A DNA stretch of 64,000 nucleotides from Streptomyces sp. NBC_01283 (GCF_041435335.1 NZ_CP108430.1:8156001-8220000), one strand, 5' to 3'; shown: positions 45,116 through 54,421, counted from the stretch's first letter. Made by a program: numbers and translations. The notes: a model not told the origin generated them from the letters alone.

Positions 45116-46456
45116 TCACTTCCGGACGCTGAAGCCCTGCTCGGAGCCGTACTTGACGGAGGCGTCCTGCCAGGACTTCAGGCCCTTGGACAGGGGAGTG
45201 CCGGAGACGTAGGCCTTGCCCGCGGTGTCGTTGAAGATCGAGTTGGCGTACACCTGGTAGGGCAGGTACTTCCAGTCGTCGGCGACGTTCGCCGCGGACT
45301 CGGCGAAGACCTTGTTGGCCTTCTGGCCGCCGAAGTACGGGAACTCGGTGTTCTGGAACGCCTTGGACTCGAGGTCTTTGGTGGTGGCCGGGAAGGCGCC
45401 GTCCTTGATGCGGGTCTGCACGCCCTTGCCGGAGTTGGCGTACTCGACGAAGGCGTAGGCGAGTTCCTTGTTCTTGCCGAGCTCCGGCAGGGCGAGCGAG
45501 CTGCCGCCGTTCTCGGCGCTCGCCTTGTCGCCCGCGGTCCACTGCGGCAGCGGAGCCGCGCGCCAGTCGCCCGCGGCCTCCTTCACGCCGGAGGCGAAGT
45601 TGGCGGGCATCCAGGCGCCGGTGGGCAGGGTCGCGATGGTGCCGTCACCGAAGGCCTTGTACCACTCGTCGGTCCAGGGGTTGACCGGTGCGACCAGCTT
45701 CTCGTCGATGAGCTTCTGCCAGGTCCCGGTGTAGGCGCGGGCACCCTTGTCGGAGAAGTCGATGCCGACCTTGGTGCCGTCGACCTTGTACGGGCGCGAA
45801 CCGGCCTGCCACAGCAGGCTGGTGGTGAGGCCCGCGTCGCCCGTGTCGCTGGTGATGTAGGCCTTGGGGTCGGCCTTGTGCAGCTTGCGGGCCGCCTGGA
45901 GGTACTCGTCCCAGGTCGTCGGCACCTTGATCCTGTGCTTGTCGAAGACCTTCTTGTTGTAGAAGAGCGCCATGGGTCCTGAGTCCATCGGCAGGGCGTA
46001 GACACCTTCACCGGACTTCACCGCGTTCCAAGGGCCCGGCGAATAGGAGCCCTTGAGCTTGTCCGCGCCGAACGGGGTCAGGTCGGTGATGGACTTGGTC
46101 AGGGCGTACTGACTCAGTGCGTAGTACTCGACCTGCGCGACGTCCGGGACGCCCTTCTTCGCCGAGATGGCGTTCTGCAGGGCCGTGTACTGGTCCTTGT
46201 TGGTGCCGGCGTTCACCAACTCGACGTCGACCTTGGGGTGTTCCCTCTCGAAGTCGGTGACGACCTTCTTGAGGGTGGGCTCCCACGCCCACACCTTGAC
46301 CTTGCCGCCCTTCTTCAGGGCCGCTTCGATGTCCGCGGACGAGACCTGCTTCTGACCGGAGCCTTCGTCGTCGGAGCCGCCGCAGGCGGTCGCCCCCAGG
46401 GTGAGGGCGCAGACGAGACCTATGCCGCGCAGCAGGCGGCGGGTGTTCTGGGGCAT
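45116..46456 (-). CDS. Galacto-oligosaccharide-binding lipoprotein (CUT1)
   Basis: A 446-aa solute-binding protein with lipobox ATAC (Cys25) at the end of a short signal peptide. The SBP_bac_1 pattern includes KVKVWAWEPTLKKVV, ALPMDSGPMALFYNKKVFD and LPTGAWMPANF. ATG 46456 has GGAAG 8 bases upstream. It feeds the two permeases upstream in the operon; the galactan enzymes downstream indicate the ligand class. Confidence 0.92.
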   Translation of the reverse strand: MPQNTRRLLRGIGLVCALTLGATACGGSDDEGSGQKQVSSADIEAALKKGGKVKVWAWEPTLKKVVTDFEREHPKVDVELVNAGTNKDQYTALQNAISAKKGVPDVAQVEYYALSQYALTKSITDLTPFGADKLKGSYSPGPWNAVKSGEGVYALPMDSGPMALFYNKKVFDKHRIKVPTTWDEYLQAARKLHKADPKAYITSDTGDAGLTTSLLWQAGSRPYKVDGTKVGIDFSDKGARAYTGTWQKLIDEKLVAPVNPWTDEWYKAFGDGTIATLPTGAWMPANFASGVKEAAGDWRAAPLPQWTAGDKASAENGGSSLALPELGKNKELAYAFVEYANSGKGVQTRIKDGAFPATTKDLESKAFQNTEFPYFGGQKANKVFAESAANVADDWKYLPYQVYANSIFNDTAGKAYVSGTPLSKGLKSWQDASVKYGSEQGFSVRK

Positions 46457-46509
46457 GGCGACGCTTCCACTTCTTCGTGGTCGACAAGGGGGCAACTGGC
46501 AGGCAGGTA

Positions 46510-47478
46510 TTACTCTTTGACGCTTCCGGCGGCGAGTCCGGACTGCCAGTACTTCTGGAGCAGCAGGAACGCGGCGATCAGCGGCAGGACGGTGATCAGC
46601 GAACCGGTGATCACGAGATGGAAGACGGGATCGCCGCCCGCCGTCGCGGCCTGGGCGTTCCAGCTGTCCAGGCCCAGCGTCAGCGGATACCAGTCCGGGT
46701 CCTTGAGCATGATCAGCGGCAGGAAGTAGTTGTTCCAGGTCGCGACCATCGTGAACAGCAGGACGGTCACGGTGCCGGGCGCGAGCAGCGGGAGCGCGAC
46801 CTGGAAGAAGGTGCGCAGCTCGCTCGCCCCGTCGATGCGGGCGGCCTCCATCAGCTCGGCCGGGATGGCCTCGGTGGCGAACACCCACATCAGATAGAGG
46901 CCGAAGGGCGAGATGAGCGAGGGGATCAGGACGGCCCACGGGGTGTCGGTCAGGCCCATCTTGCTGAACATCAGGAAGGTGGGCACCGCAAGGGCCGTGC
47001 CGGGCACGGCGACGGCGCCGATGACGACGGCGAAGACGGCGCGCTTGCCGGGGAAGTCGAACTTCGCGAGGGCGTAGCCGCCGAGGACCGCCAGGAAGGT
47101 GGCACCCCCGGCCCCGACCACGACGTACAGCAGGGTGTTCAGGAACCAGCGGGTGAAGACGCCGTCGTCGTACGTGAAGGTCGCGCTGATGTTGTCCCAC
47201 AGGGCGAAGTCCCCGTCGAACCACAGGCCGAACGAACCGGCGAGCCCCTGCTGGGTCTTGGTGGCGCTGATGACCAGCCACACCAGCGGTATCAGGCTGT
47301 AGAGCAGGACGAGGCCGGTGAGCACGGTGAGCGCGACGCTGCGCCGGGGGCGGCCCGCGGTGTGCCGGCGGGACGTGCGGACGCGCGGTGTCCGCAGCCG
47401 GGGTGCGGAGCCCGTGGCGCGGGCCGGTGCGGGGACGGTCGGGGGAGCGGTGGTGACGGGGCTGCTCGGTCCGGTCAT
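46510..47478 (-). CDS. Galacto-oligosaccharide ABC permease (MalG type)
   Basis: A 322-aa permease with a 45-residue basic, Pro/Thr-rich cytoplasmic N-terminus and six membrane segments. The EAA loop is MEAARIDGASELRTF near residue 210. ATG 47478 lies 4 bases after the partner permease stop. No ATPase gene is present, so a shared MsiK-type ATPase is likely. Confidence 0.92.
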   Translation of the reverse strand: MTGPSSPVTTAPPTVPAPARATGSAPRLRTPRVRTSRRHTAGRPRRSVALTVLTGLVLLYSLIPLVWLVISATKTQQGLAGSFGLWFDGDFALWDNISATFTYDDGVFTRWFLNTLLYVVVGAGGATFLAVLGGYALAKFDFPGKRAVFAVVIGAVAVPGTALAVPTFLMFSKMGLTDTPWAVLIPSLISPFGLYLMWVFATEAIPAELMEAARIDGASELRTFFQVALPLLAPGTVTVLLFTMVATWNNYFLPLIMLKDPDWYPLTLGLDSWNAQAATAGGDPVFHLVITGSLITVLPLIAAFLLLQKYWQSGLAAGSVKE

Positions 47479-47482
47479 CGGG

Positions 47483-48409
47483 TCACGCTCCCTTGCGCAT
47501 GCCGCGCAGCTGGACGACGTAGGCGATGACCATCGTGATCAGGCCCATGACGATGGCGACCGTCGCGGAGTAGTTCTGCTGCTGGCCCGAGAAGGACAGC
47601 GAGTACGTGTAGAGGTTCGGGGTGTAGTCGGTGGTGATGGCGTTGGGCGCGAGGTTCTGCAGGATGCTCGGCTCGTTGAAGAGCTGGAAGCTGCCGATGA
47701 TCGAGAAGATCGTCGCGATGACCAGCGCGCCGCGGATCGCGGGGAGTTTGATGGCCGTGATGACGCGCAGCTGACCGGCGCCGTCGATCTCCGCGGCCTC
47801 GTACAGGGAGTGCGGGATGACGCGGAGCGCCGAGTAGAAGATCAGCATGTTGTAGCCCACGAACTCCCAGGTGACGATGTTGCCGATCGAGGCGAGGACC
47901 AGGCCGGGTGAGAGCGGGTCGGGCAGCGAGACGCCCAGCGCGTCGTTGATGTCACCCACCAGCCCGAAGCGGGTGCCGTACATGAAGCCCCACATCAGCG
48001 AGGCCACCACGGCGGGCACGGCATAGGGCAGGAAGACGGAGATCCGGAAGAAGTCCTTGCCGTACAGGCGGCCGCTGTCCAGGGCGAGGGCCACGAGCAG
48101 GGCGATGCCCAGCATGATCGGGACCTGGACCGCGAGGAACAGCGAGACGCGCCCGAGCGAGGCCCAGAACTGGGCGTCCGTCAGGGCCTGTTGGTAGTTG
48201 TCGAGGCCCACGAACGTGGTCCCGCCGATGAGTTGGTCGCGGAAGAGGCTGAGGTAGACCGAGTAGGCGAGGGGAGCGAGGAAGACCAGGGCGAAGACCG
48301 CCACGAAGGGGCCGATGAATCCCCAGCCCGTCCAGGAACGGCGGTTCCCCGGTGCCGGGGGCCGGGCGGGACGCCGCTTCGCGACCCCCTGCAGGTGAAG
48401 CGTCGTCAT
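47483..48409 (-). CDS. Galacto-oligosaccharide ABC permease (MalF type)
   Basis: A 308-aa permease, first gene of the galactan operon. Six membrane segments are visible and the EAA-type loop reads YEAAEIDGAGQLRVI near residue 205. ATG 48409 follows GAGGA. Its promoter region holds the two operators at 48455 and 48512. Confidence 0.92.
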   Translation of the reverse strand: MTTLHLQGVAKRRPARPPAPGNRRSWTGWGFIGPFVAVFALVFLAPLAYSVYLSLFRDQLIGGTTFVGLDNYQQALTDAQFWASLGRVSLFLAVQVPIMLGIALLVALALDSGRLYGKDFFRISVFLPYAVPAVVASLMWGFMYGTRFGLVGDINDALGVSLPDPLSPGLVLASIGNIVTWEFVGYNMLIFYSALRVIPHSLYEAAEIDGAGQLRVITAIKLPAIRGALVIATIFSIIGSFQLFNEPSILQNLAPNAITTDYTPNLYTYSLSFSGQQQNYSATVAIVMGLITMVIAYVVQLRGMRKGA

Positions 48410-48454
48410 GTCGTTCCTCGCTCGTCCATCTCGGAGCCGGCGTCACGTGGCGCG

Positions 48455-48470
48455 ATGTTTGCGTAAACAT
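48455..48470. promoter_or_regulatory. LacI-type operator 1 of the galactan operon
   Basis: ATGTTTGCGTAAACAT, 45 bases upstream of the first permease start. It is palindromic except for the centre, and flanking bases extend the symmetry (CGCG...CGCG). It differs from operator 2 by one base. Confidence 0.8.
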
Positions 48471-48511
48471 CGCGGTGTGACAAGGGCCTTGGCCGAGTGC
48501 CGCAGGGTGTT

Positions 48512-48527
48512 ATGTTTACGTAAACAT
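48512..48527. promoter_or_regulatory. LacI-type operator 2, between the galactan operon and its regulator
   Basis: ATGTTTACGTAAACAT, a perfect 16-base palindrome with the central CG typical of LacI-family sites. Its centre is 57 bases from that of operator 1, so a dimer pair or tetramer could control both divergent promoters. Confidence 0.85.
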
Positions 48528-48611
48528 TCAGTGGCGGAATGTCTACACTGCCCCGATGGCGACGGTCAAGGGTCGTCGGAGAAGACTGATGCGGACGCGG
48601 CGAGGGAGACA

Positions 48612-49721
48612 GTGGAAGCACGAGCGGGAGCACCAGGGAATACGTCGGCGAGCGGCACCCGCGGGGAACGGGAGCGGGTCCAGGGCGAACGGGAAGGGGC
48701 CGCGCGCCGCGGCCAGAGCGCGTCCATGGCCGACGTGGCCCGCCTCGCCGGCGTCTCCTCGCAGACCGTCTCCCGTGTCTCCAACGGGTTTCCGGGCGTC
48801 AACGAAGAGACCCGGCAGCAGGTCCTCGCCGCCATGAAGGAACTCGGCTACCGGCCCAACAGCGCGGCCCGCGCCCTCAAGCGCGGTGAGTTCCGCACGA
48901 TCGGCCTGATCACCTTCACCCTCTCCACCACCGGCAACGTACGCACCATCGACGCGATCGCCACCTCCGCGGCACAGGAGGGGTACGCCGTCACCCTGCT
49001 CCCCGTCGCAGTCCCCACCCAGGACGAGGTGCGGGGCGCGTTCTCCCGGCTCGGGGAACTCGCCGTCGACGCGGTCATCGTCATCATGGAGAAGCACCTC
49101 CTCGACGCGGCGGCCCTCTCCCTGCCGCCCCACGTCCAGGTCGTCGTGGCCGACTCGGACGCGGGGGACCGCTACACCGTGGTCGACACCGATCAGGCGG
49201 GCGGCACGCGCGACGCCGTCCGGCATCTCCTCGACCTCGGCCACCGGACCGTCTGGCACCTCGCGGGGCCCGAGGACTCCTATGCCGCGCAACGCCGCGC
49301 CGACGCCTGGCGGGCGACGCTCGAAGAGGCCGGGTGCGCCCCGCCGCCCCTCGTGCGCGGCGACTGGTCGGCGGAGTCGGGATACCGGGCGGGGCTCGGC
49401 ATCGCCGACCGCGAGGACTGCACGGCGGTGTTCGCGGCCAACGACCAGATGGCCCTCGGCCTGCTGCGCGCCCTGCACGAGCGTGGCCGCAAGGTGCCGC
49501 AGGACGTCAGCGTCATCGGCTTCGACGACATCCCCGAGTCCGGCTCGTTCCTGCCGCCCCTGACCACCGTCCACCAGGACTTCGCCGAAGTGGGACGCCG
49601 CTGCGTCGAGGGCGTCCTGCGCCAGATGCGGCAGAGCACGCCCGAGCGCGGCACCACGCTCGTGCCCACGCGGCTCGTCCTGCGCCAGAGCACCGCACGC
49701 CCTCCCGCCGGTTCCCGCTGA
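48612..49721 (+). CDS. LacI-family repressor of galactan utilisation
   Basis: A LacI/GalR regulator divergent from the galactan operon. The helix-turn-helix (MADVARLAGVSSQTVSRVSNG) is followed by the hinge (PNSAARALKRG) and the sugar-binding domain (VIGFDDIPESGSFLPPLTTV). The start is uncertain: GTG 48612, just after GAGGGAG, gives 369 aa with a 38-residue charged extension. ATG 48726 gives the compact family form (331 aa) but lacks a ribosome site. The two ATGTTT(A/G)CGTAAACAT sites upstream are the probable operators, so the gene is likely autoregulated. Confidence 0.88.
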   Translation: MEARAGAPGNTSASGTRGERERVQGEREGAARRGQSASMADVARLAGVSSQTVSRVSNGFPGVNEETRQQVLAAMKELGYRPNSAARALKRGEFRTIGLITFTLSTTGNVRTIDAIATSAAQEGYAVTLLPVAVPTQDEVRGAFSRLGELAVDAVIVIMEKHLLDAAALSLPPHVQVVVADSDAGDRYTVVDTDQAGGTRDAVRHLLDLGHRTVWHLAGPEDSYAAQRRADAWRATLEEAGCAPPPLVRGDWSAESGYRAGLGIADREDCTAVFAANDQMALGLLRALHERGRKVPQDVSVIGFDDIPESGSFLPPLTTVHQDFAEVGRRCVEGVLRQMRQSTPERGTTLVPTRLVLRQSTARPPAGSR

Positions 49722-49800
49722 GTCCGCTGATCGCGCGCTACCGGCCACAACCGGGGGAAGGTGGACAGGGCAAGGACATCGTGCGAGGCCGGAGGTTCCC

Positions 49801-51351
49801 ATGAACGGCGGCGACAACGGCGACGGCGGCAGCAGCGACAGCGGCGAAGGCGCGCGGCGGCTGCGCTGCCTGGTGACCGGGGCGACCGGATACATCGGGG
49901 GGCGGCTCGTCCCCGAGCTGCTCGACGCGGGGCACCAGGTGCGGTGCCTCGCCCGCTCGCCCGAGAAGCTGCGCGACTACCCCTGGGCCGGGCGGGCCGA
50001 GGTGGTGCGCGGCGACGCGTCCGACGCCGGGTCCGTCGGCGCGGCCATGCGGGACATCGACGTCGCGTACTACCTCATCCACGCGCTCGGCACCGGATCG
50101 GGCTTCGAGGAGACGGACCGCAAGACGGCCCGGATCTTCGCCGAGCAGGCCCGCGCCGCCGGTGTGCGGCGCATCGTGTACCTGGGCGGACTCACTCCCG
50201 ACGACGTCCCGGAGGAGGAGCTCTCGCCACACCTGCGGTCACGGGCCGAGGTGGGCCGGATCCTCATCGAGTCCGGCGTGCCGACCACCATGCTCCGCGC
50301 CGCCGTCATCATCGGCTCCGGCTCCGCGTCCTTCGAGATGCTGCGCTACCTCACCGAGCGCCTGCCGGTCATGGTCACGCCGAGCTGGGTGAGCACCAGG
50401 ATCCAGCCGATCGCCGTGCGCGACGTCCTGCGCTACCTGGTCGGCAGCGCCACCATGCCCGACGAGGTCAACCGTGCCTTCGACATCGGCGGCCCCGACG
50501 TCGTCACCTACCGCGAGATGATGAGCCGGTACGCGGCCGTGGCGAAGCTGCCCCACCGCCTCATCCTGCCGGTGCCCATGCTGACCCCGCGTCTCTCCAG
50601 CCACTGGGTGGGCCTGATCACCCCCGTACCGGCCTCGATCGCCCGGCCGCTCGCGGAATCGCTGCGCTACGAAGTCATCTGCCACGAACACGACATCGCC
50701 CGGTACGTGCCCGACGCACCCGGCGTCCCGATCGCCTTCGACCGTGCGCTCGCCCTGGCCCTCGAACGCGTGAAGGACGCCCAGGTCAGCACCCGGTGGT
50801 CGTCCGCGTCGGTGCCCGGCGCCCCCAGCGATCCGCTGCCCACCGACCCCGACTGGGCGGGCGGCAGCCTCTACAGCGACCAGCGGGAACAGACCGTGGA
50901 CGCCTCGCCGCAGGCCCTGTGGCGCGTCGTGGAAGGCGTGGGCGGCGACAACGGCTGGTACTCCTTCCCGCTCGCCTGGGCGGTGCGCGGCTGGCTCGAC
51001 CGGTTCGTCGGCGGGGTCGGCCTGAGACGGGGACGCCGTGACGCCCAGCGGCTGCGGGTGGGGGACCCGCTGGACTTCTGGCGGGTCGAGGAGATCGAAC
51101 CGGGACGGCTGCTGCGGCTGCGGGCCGAGATGCGGCTGCCGGGTCTGGCCTGGCTGGAGATGTACGCGGAAGAGGACGACAAGGGCCGCACCCGCTACCG
51201 GCAGCGGGCGCTCTTCCATCCGCACGGCCTGCTTGGCCACGCGTACTGGTGGAGCGTCTCGCCGTTCCACGCGCTCGTCTTCGGCGGCATGGCGCGCAAC
51301 ATCACACGGACGGCCGAACAGCGCACCGCCAAAACCTCCGGGAAATCGTGA
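49801..51351 (+). CDS. NAD(P)-binding SDR-like protein with DUF2867 domain
   Basis: A 516-aa two-domain protein. Residues about 20-300 are an atypical short-chain dehydrogenase (CLVTGATGYIGGRLVPELL; IQPIAVRDVLRYL), and residues about 340-500 match the DUF2867/SRPBCC-like C-terminal domain (WYSFPLAWAVRGWLDR; YWWSVSPFHALVFGG). ATG 49801 has GGAGG 6 bases upstream. It directly precedes the SigK-like operon on the same strand but is separated from it by the ECF promoter at 51359. Confidence 0.85.
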   Translation: MNGGDNGDGGSSDSGEGARRLRCLVTGATGYIGGRLVPELLDAGHQVRCLARSPEKLRDYPWAGRAEVVRGDASDAGSVGAAMRDIDVAYYLIHALGTGSGFEETDRKTARIFAEQARAAGVRRIVYLGGLTPDDVPEEELSPHLRSRAEVGRILIESGVPTTMLRAAVIIGSGSASFEMLRYLTERLPVMVTPSWVSTRIQPIAVRDVLRYLVGSATMPDEVNRAFDIGGPDVVTYREMMSRYAAVAKLPHRLILPVPMLTPRLSSHWVGLITPVPASIARPLAESLRYEVICHEHDIARYVPDAPGVPIAFDRALALALERVKDAQVSTRWSSASVPGAPSDPLPTDPDWAGGSLYSDQREQTVDASPQALWRVVEGVGGDNGWYSFPLAWAVRGWLDRFVGGVGLRRGRRDAQRLRVGDPLDFWRVEEIEPGRLLRLRAEMRLPGLAWLEMYAEEDDKGRTRYRQRALFHPHGLLGHAYWWSVSPFHALVFGGMARNITRTAEQRTAKTSGKS

Positions 51352-51358
51352 CCCACGG

Positions 51359-51386
51359 GCAATCCGGCGACGCACCGGCTCCGAAT
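51359..51386 (+). promoter_or_regulatory. ECF (SigK-type) promoter of the sigma/anti-sigma operon
   Basis: GCAATCC (51359-51365), 16 bases, CGAAT (51382-51386), ending 38 bases before the sigma factor start. It has the same elements and the same spacing as the promoter of the fasciclin gene at 54200, and it resembles the mycobacterial SigK consensus (CCATCC-N16/17-CCGAAT). This implies autoregulation. Confidence 0.7.
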
Positions 51387-51424
51387 CACCTCTGAAGGCG
51401 ACCAGCGTCCAGGAGGATCACCGG

Positions 51425-52009
51425 GTGAATGAAGTGGTGCACATCAGCGGGGCTCCCTCCGCGGGACCCGATCCGGCCGAGTTGTTGAGCCGGGTGGCCC
51501 GCGGCGATCAGGAGGCCTTCACCTCGCTGTACGACGTCGTCTGCTCTCCCGTCCTGGGACTTGTGCGCACGGTGCTGCGCGACCCGGCCCAGTCCGAGGA
51601 GGTCGCTCAGGAAGTGCTGGTGGAGGTGTGGCGCAGCGCCGCCCGCTACCGGCCGGAGCGGGGGAGCGTCATGAACTGGGTGCTCACGATGGCCCACCGC
51701 AGGGCGGTGGACCGGGTGCGGTCCGTGCAGGCGTCGGCCGAGCGCGACCACAAGGCGGCGCTGCTCGAACGCACGCCGGCCTTCGACGAGGTGAGCGAGC
51801 AGGTCGAGACACGCCTGGAGCGCGAGCAGGTGCGCCGCTGTCTGCGCACCCTGACCGAACTCCAGCGGCAGTCGGTGACCCTGGCCTACTACCGGGGGCT
51901 GACCTACCGTGAGGTCGGCGAGCTCCTCTCCGTGCCGCTCGGGACGGTCAAGACCCGGCTGCGCGACGGTCTCATCCGGCTGCGCGACTGCCTGGGGGTG
52001 AGCGCATGA
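51425..52009 (+). CDS. sigK: ECF sigma factor, SigK type (ECF19 group)
   Basis: A 194-aa extracytoplasmic-function sigma factor. Region 2 (about residues 25-95) includes QEAFTSLYDVV and VLVEVWRSAARYRPERGSVMNW. Region 4 (about 135-190) includes LTELQRQSVTLAYYRGLTYREVGE. GTG 51425 has AGGAGG with 8-base spacing. The downstream gene, overlapping by ATGA, encodes an RskA-like anti-sigma factor. Together with the fasciclin lipoprotein gene nearby, this reproduces the SigK-RskA-Mpt83 arrangement of mycobacteria. Confidence 0.88.
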   Translation: MNEVVHISGAPSAGPDPAELLSRVARGDQEAFTSLYDVVCSPVLGLVRTVLRDPAQSEEVAQEVLVEVWRSAARYRPERGSVMNWVLTMAHRRAVDRVRSVQASAERDHKAALLERTPAFDEVSEQVETRLEREQVRRCLRTLTELQRQSVTLAYYRGLTYREVGELLSVPLGTVKTRLRDGLIRLRDCLGVSA

Positions 52010-52761
52010 GCTCCGCCGATCTGCACACCCTGACGGGTGCGTACGTCCTGCACGCCCTCTCGGACGAGGAGCGCGCGGACTTCGAGCGGCACCTGCGGGA
52101 GTGCGAGGCCTGCGCCCAGGAGGTGCGTGAACTGGCCGCCACGGCAGGGCGTCTCGCCCGCGCCGTCTCGGTCACCCCGCCGGCGACCATGAAGACCGAG
52201 GTGCTGCGGAGCATCGCCACGGTCCGCCAACTGCCGCCGCACACGCCCACGCAGGGGAAGGCAACCGGCGGCAGCGGCCGTGGACGGCGTCTTTCCCGCT
52301 TCGCCCTCGCCGCGTGCCTGGCGGCCGCCGCGGGGTTCGGTGGAATCGCCGTATGGCAGCACGAGCGGGCCGACGAGGCGGGCGAACGCGCACAGGAGGC
52401 ACAGCGGCAGAGCGAACAGCTGGCCCAGGTGCTCGCCGCGCCGGACGCCAAGGCCGCGACCGCGCGGCTCACCGACGGCGCCACCGGCACGGTCGTGGTC
52501 GCCAAGAGCCGCAACCAAGCGGCCTTCGTGGCGGCCAAGATGCCCGAGCCGCCGTCGGGCAAGGTCTATCAGCTCTGGTTCAACGACGACGGATCGATGC
52601 GTTCGGCCGGTCTGATGGATCCGGCCCGCAGCACCGAGGCCGTGCTCCTGGACGGCCCGGTGGACCAGGCGTCCGGCATCGGCATCACCGTGGAGCCGAC
52701 CGGCGGCTCGAAGGAGCCGACGTCCGACCCGGTGGCCCTGATGAACTTCCCCACGGCATGA
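52006..52761 (+). CDS. rskA: RskA-like zinc-binding anti-sigma factor
   Basis: A 251-aa membrane-spanning anti-sigma factor. The N-terminal cytoplasmic domain has the ZAS motif His29-x3-Cys33-x2-Cys36 (HLRECEAC). One membrane helix (about residues 96-118) is followed by the extracytoplasmic RskA domain (GKVYQLWFNDDGSMRSAGLMDP). It would hold the SigK-like factor inactive until proteolysis after an envelope or redox signal. ATG 52006 overlaps the sigma stop. Confidence 0.9.
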   Translation: MSSADLHTLTGAYVLHALSDEERADFERHLRECEACAQEVRELAATAGRLARAVSVTPPATMKTEVLRSIATVRQLPPHTPTQGKATGGSGRGRRLSRFALAACLAAAAGFGGIAVWQHERADEAGERAQEAQRQSEQLAQVLAAPDAKAATARLTDGATGTVVVAKSRNQAAFVAAKMPEPPSGKVYQLWFNDDGSMRSAGLMDPARSTEAVLLDGPVDQASGIGITVEPTGGSKEPTSDPVALMNFPTA

Positions 52762-52774
52762 GGAGCCGCAGCAA

Positions 52775-54133
52775 GTGACCGTATCGATCGTCCTGTTCAC
52801 GTCCGATCTGCGCCTGCACGACAACCCCGCGCTGCGGGCCGCGCTGAACGAAGCCGACCGGATCGTCCCGCTGTTCGTGTACGACGACGGGCTGCGGGCC
52901 ACGGGCTTCGCCGTCCCGAACCGGCGTGCCTTTCTCGCCGACTGCCTGGAGGATCTCGACTCGGGGCTGCGCAAGCGCGGCGGCCACCTCGTGGTCCGCA
53001 GCGGTGATGTCGTCGACGAGGTCCGCCGGGTGGTGAAGGAGACCGGGGCCGAGCGGTTGCATGTCGCGGCCGGGGTGAGCCGGTTCGCGGCGCGGCGCGA
53101 GGAGCGGCTGCGGGCCGCGCTGGACGACACCGACTGCGAACTGGCCGTGCACGACGCGGTGGTCACGGCGGTCGCTCCGGGGGAGGTGCTCCCCGCGGGC
53201 AAGGACCACTACGCGGTGTTCACCCCGTACTACCGGCGCTGGGCGGCGGAAGGCGTACGGGATCTCCTGACCGCTCCCCGCAAGGTGCGGGTCGCGGACG
53301 TGAAGTCGGAGCCGGTGCTCAAGCGTGCGGAGATCACCGGCGTCTCACCGGGACTCGACGCCGGCGGCGAGAGCGTCGGACGGCGGCGGCTGCGGGCCTG
53401 GCTGAACGGTGGCGTCGAGGGGTACGAGGACGGCCAGGACGACGTCGCGGGCGATGCCACGTCCCGCCTCTCGCCCCACCTCCACTTCGGCACCCTGTCG
53501 GCGGCCGAAGTCATCCACGGGGCGAACCGCGAGGGCTCCCCGGGGGCGCAGGCATTCGTCCGGCAACTGGCCTGGCGGGACTTCCACCACCAGGTCCTCG
53601 CGGCCCGCCCGGACGCGGCGGCCCACGACTACCGCTCGCACGGTGACCGGTGGCGCACGAACGAGAAGGAGATCACCGCCTGGACCGAGGGGCGCACCGG
53701 CTACCCCTTCGTGGACGCGGCGATGCGACAACTGCGCCATGAGGGCTGGATGCACAACCGGGGGCGCCTGGTGGTGGCGAGCTTCCTCACCAAGACCCTG
53801 TACGTCGACTGGCGCGTGGGTGCCCGGCACTTCCTGAGTCTCCTGGTGGACGGCGACGTCGCCAACAACCAGATGAACTGGCAGTGGGCGGCGGGCACCG
53901 GCACCGACACCCGGCCCAACCGGGTCCTCAACCCCGTCGTCCAGGGCAAGCGCTTCGACCGGTACGGCCGTTACGTACGCCGCTGGCTGCCCGAACTCGC
54001 CGATGTACCGGACCGGTACGTCCACGAGCCGTGGAAACTCCCGGACGACGACCGGGCGGACGTCGACTACCCCGAACCGGTCGTCGAACTGGCCGAGGCC
54101 CGCGCCCGCTTCGAGCAGGCCCGCGGCGCCTGA
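52775..54133 (+). CDS. phr: Deoxyribodipyrimidine photolyase
   Basis: A 452-aa class I photolyase that repairs UV-induced cyclobutane dimers using light. The N-terminal antenna-cofactor domain (IVLFTSDLRLHDNPAL) and C-terminal FAD domain (residues about 210-440; WREFHHQVLA-like, YPFVDAAMRQLRHEGWMHNR, NNQMNWQWAAGTGTDT) are intact. GTG 52775 has AGGAG with 9-base spacing, 13 bases after rskA, so the gene is probably in the sigma operon and may be induced by the same stress. Confidence 0.93.
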   Translation: MTVSIVLFTSDLRLHDNPALRAALNEADRIVPLFVYDDGLRATGFAVPNRRAFLADCLEDLDSGLRKRGGHLVVRSGDVVDEVRRVVKETGAERLHVAAGVSRFAARREERLRAALDDTDCELAVHDAVVTAVAPGEVLPAGKDHYAVFTPYYRRWAAEGVRDLLTAPRKVRVADVKSEPVLKRAEITGVSPGLDAGGESVGRRRLRAWLNGGVEGYEDGQDDVAGDATSRLSPHLHFGTLSAAEVIHGANREGSPGAQAFVRQLAWRDFHHQVLAARPDAAAHDYRSHGDRWRTNEKEITAWTEGRTGYPFVDAAMRQLRHEGWMHNRGRLVVASFLTKTLYVDWRVGARHFLSLLVDGDVANNQMNWQWAAGTGTDTRPNRVLNPVVQGKRFDRYGRYVRRWLPELADVPDRYVHEPWKLPDDDRADVDYPEPVVELAEARARFEQARGA

Positions 54134-54199
54134 CGGGCCGAGGGGCGCCCGGCAACCGGAGGGGCTTGAGTGCCCGACCGGGTGAATGTGCACCTGTGA

Positions 54200-54227
54200 C
54201 CAATCCGCGGCACGCCGGGTGACGAAT
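54200..54227 (+). promoter_or_regulatory. ECF (SigK-type) promoter of the fasciclin gene
   Basis: CCAATCC (54200-54206), 16 bases, CGAAT (54223-54227). The -35 and -10 elements and the spacer length match the promoter at 51359, pointing to control by the adjacent SigK-like factor. The resulting leader before ATG 54422 would be near 190 bases. Confidence 0.7.
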
Positions 54228-54421
54228 TCCCTGTGTGAGCGAAGAACGGAAGACGAGGGGGCGGAGCGCACGGCCGCCCAGCCCGGAGCCCGGTGCCGAC
54301 GGCGCGGGGACCGCTTCCGACGGCGCCACTGGGCGGTACCGGGTGGTGGCTCCCGTGCCCTGATGCCGTCCGCTCCCAGCCACCCCCAACGCATGTCATG
54401 CAACGACGCAAGGAGAACCCC

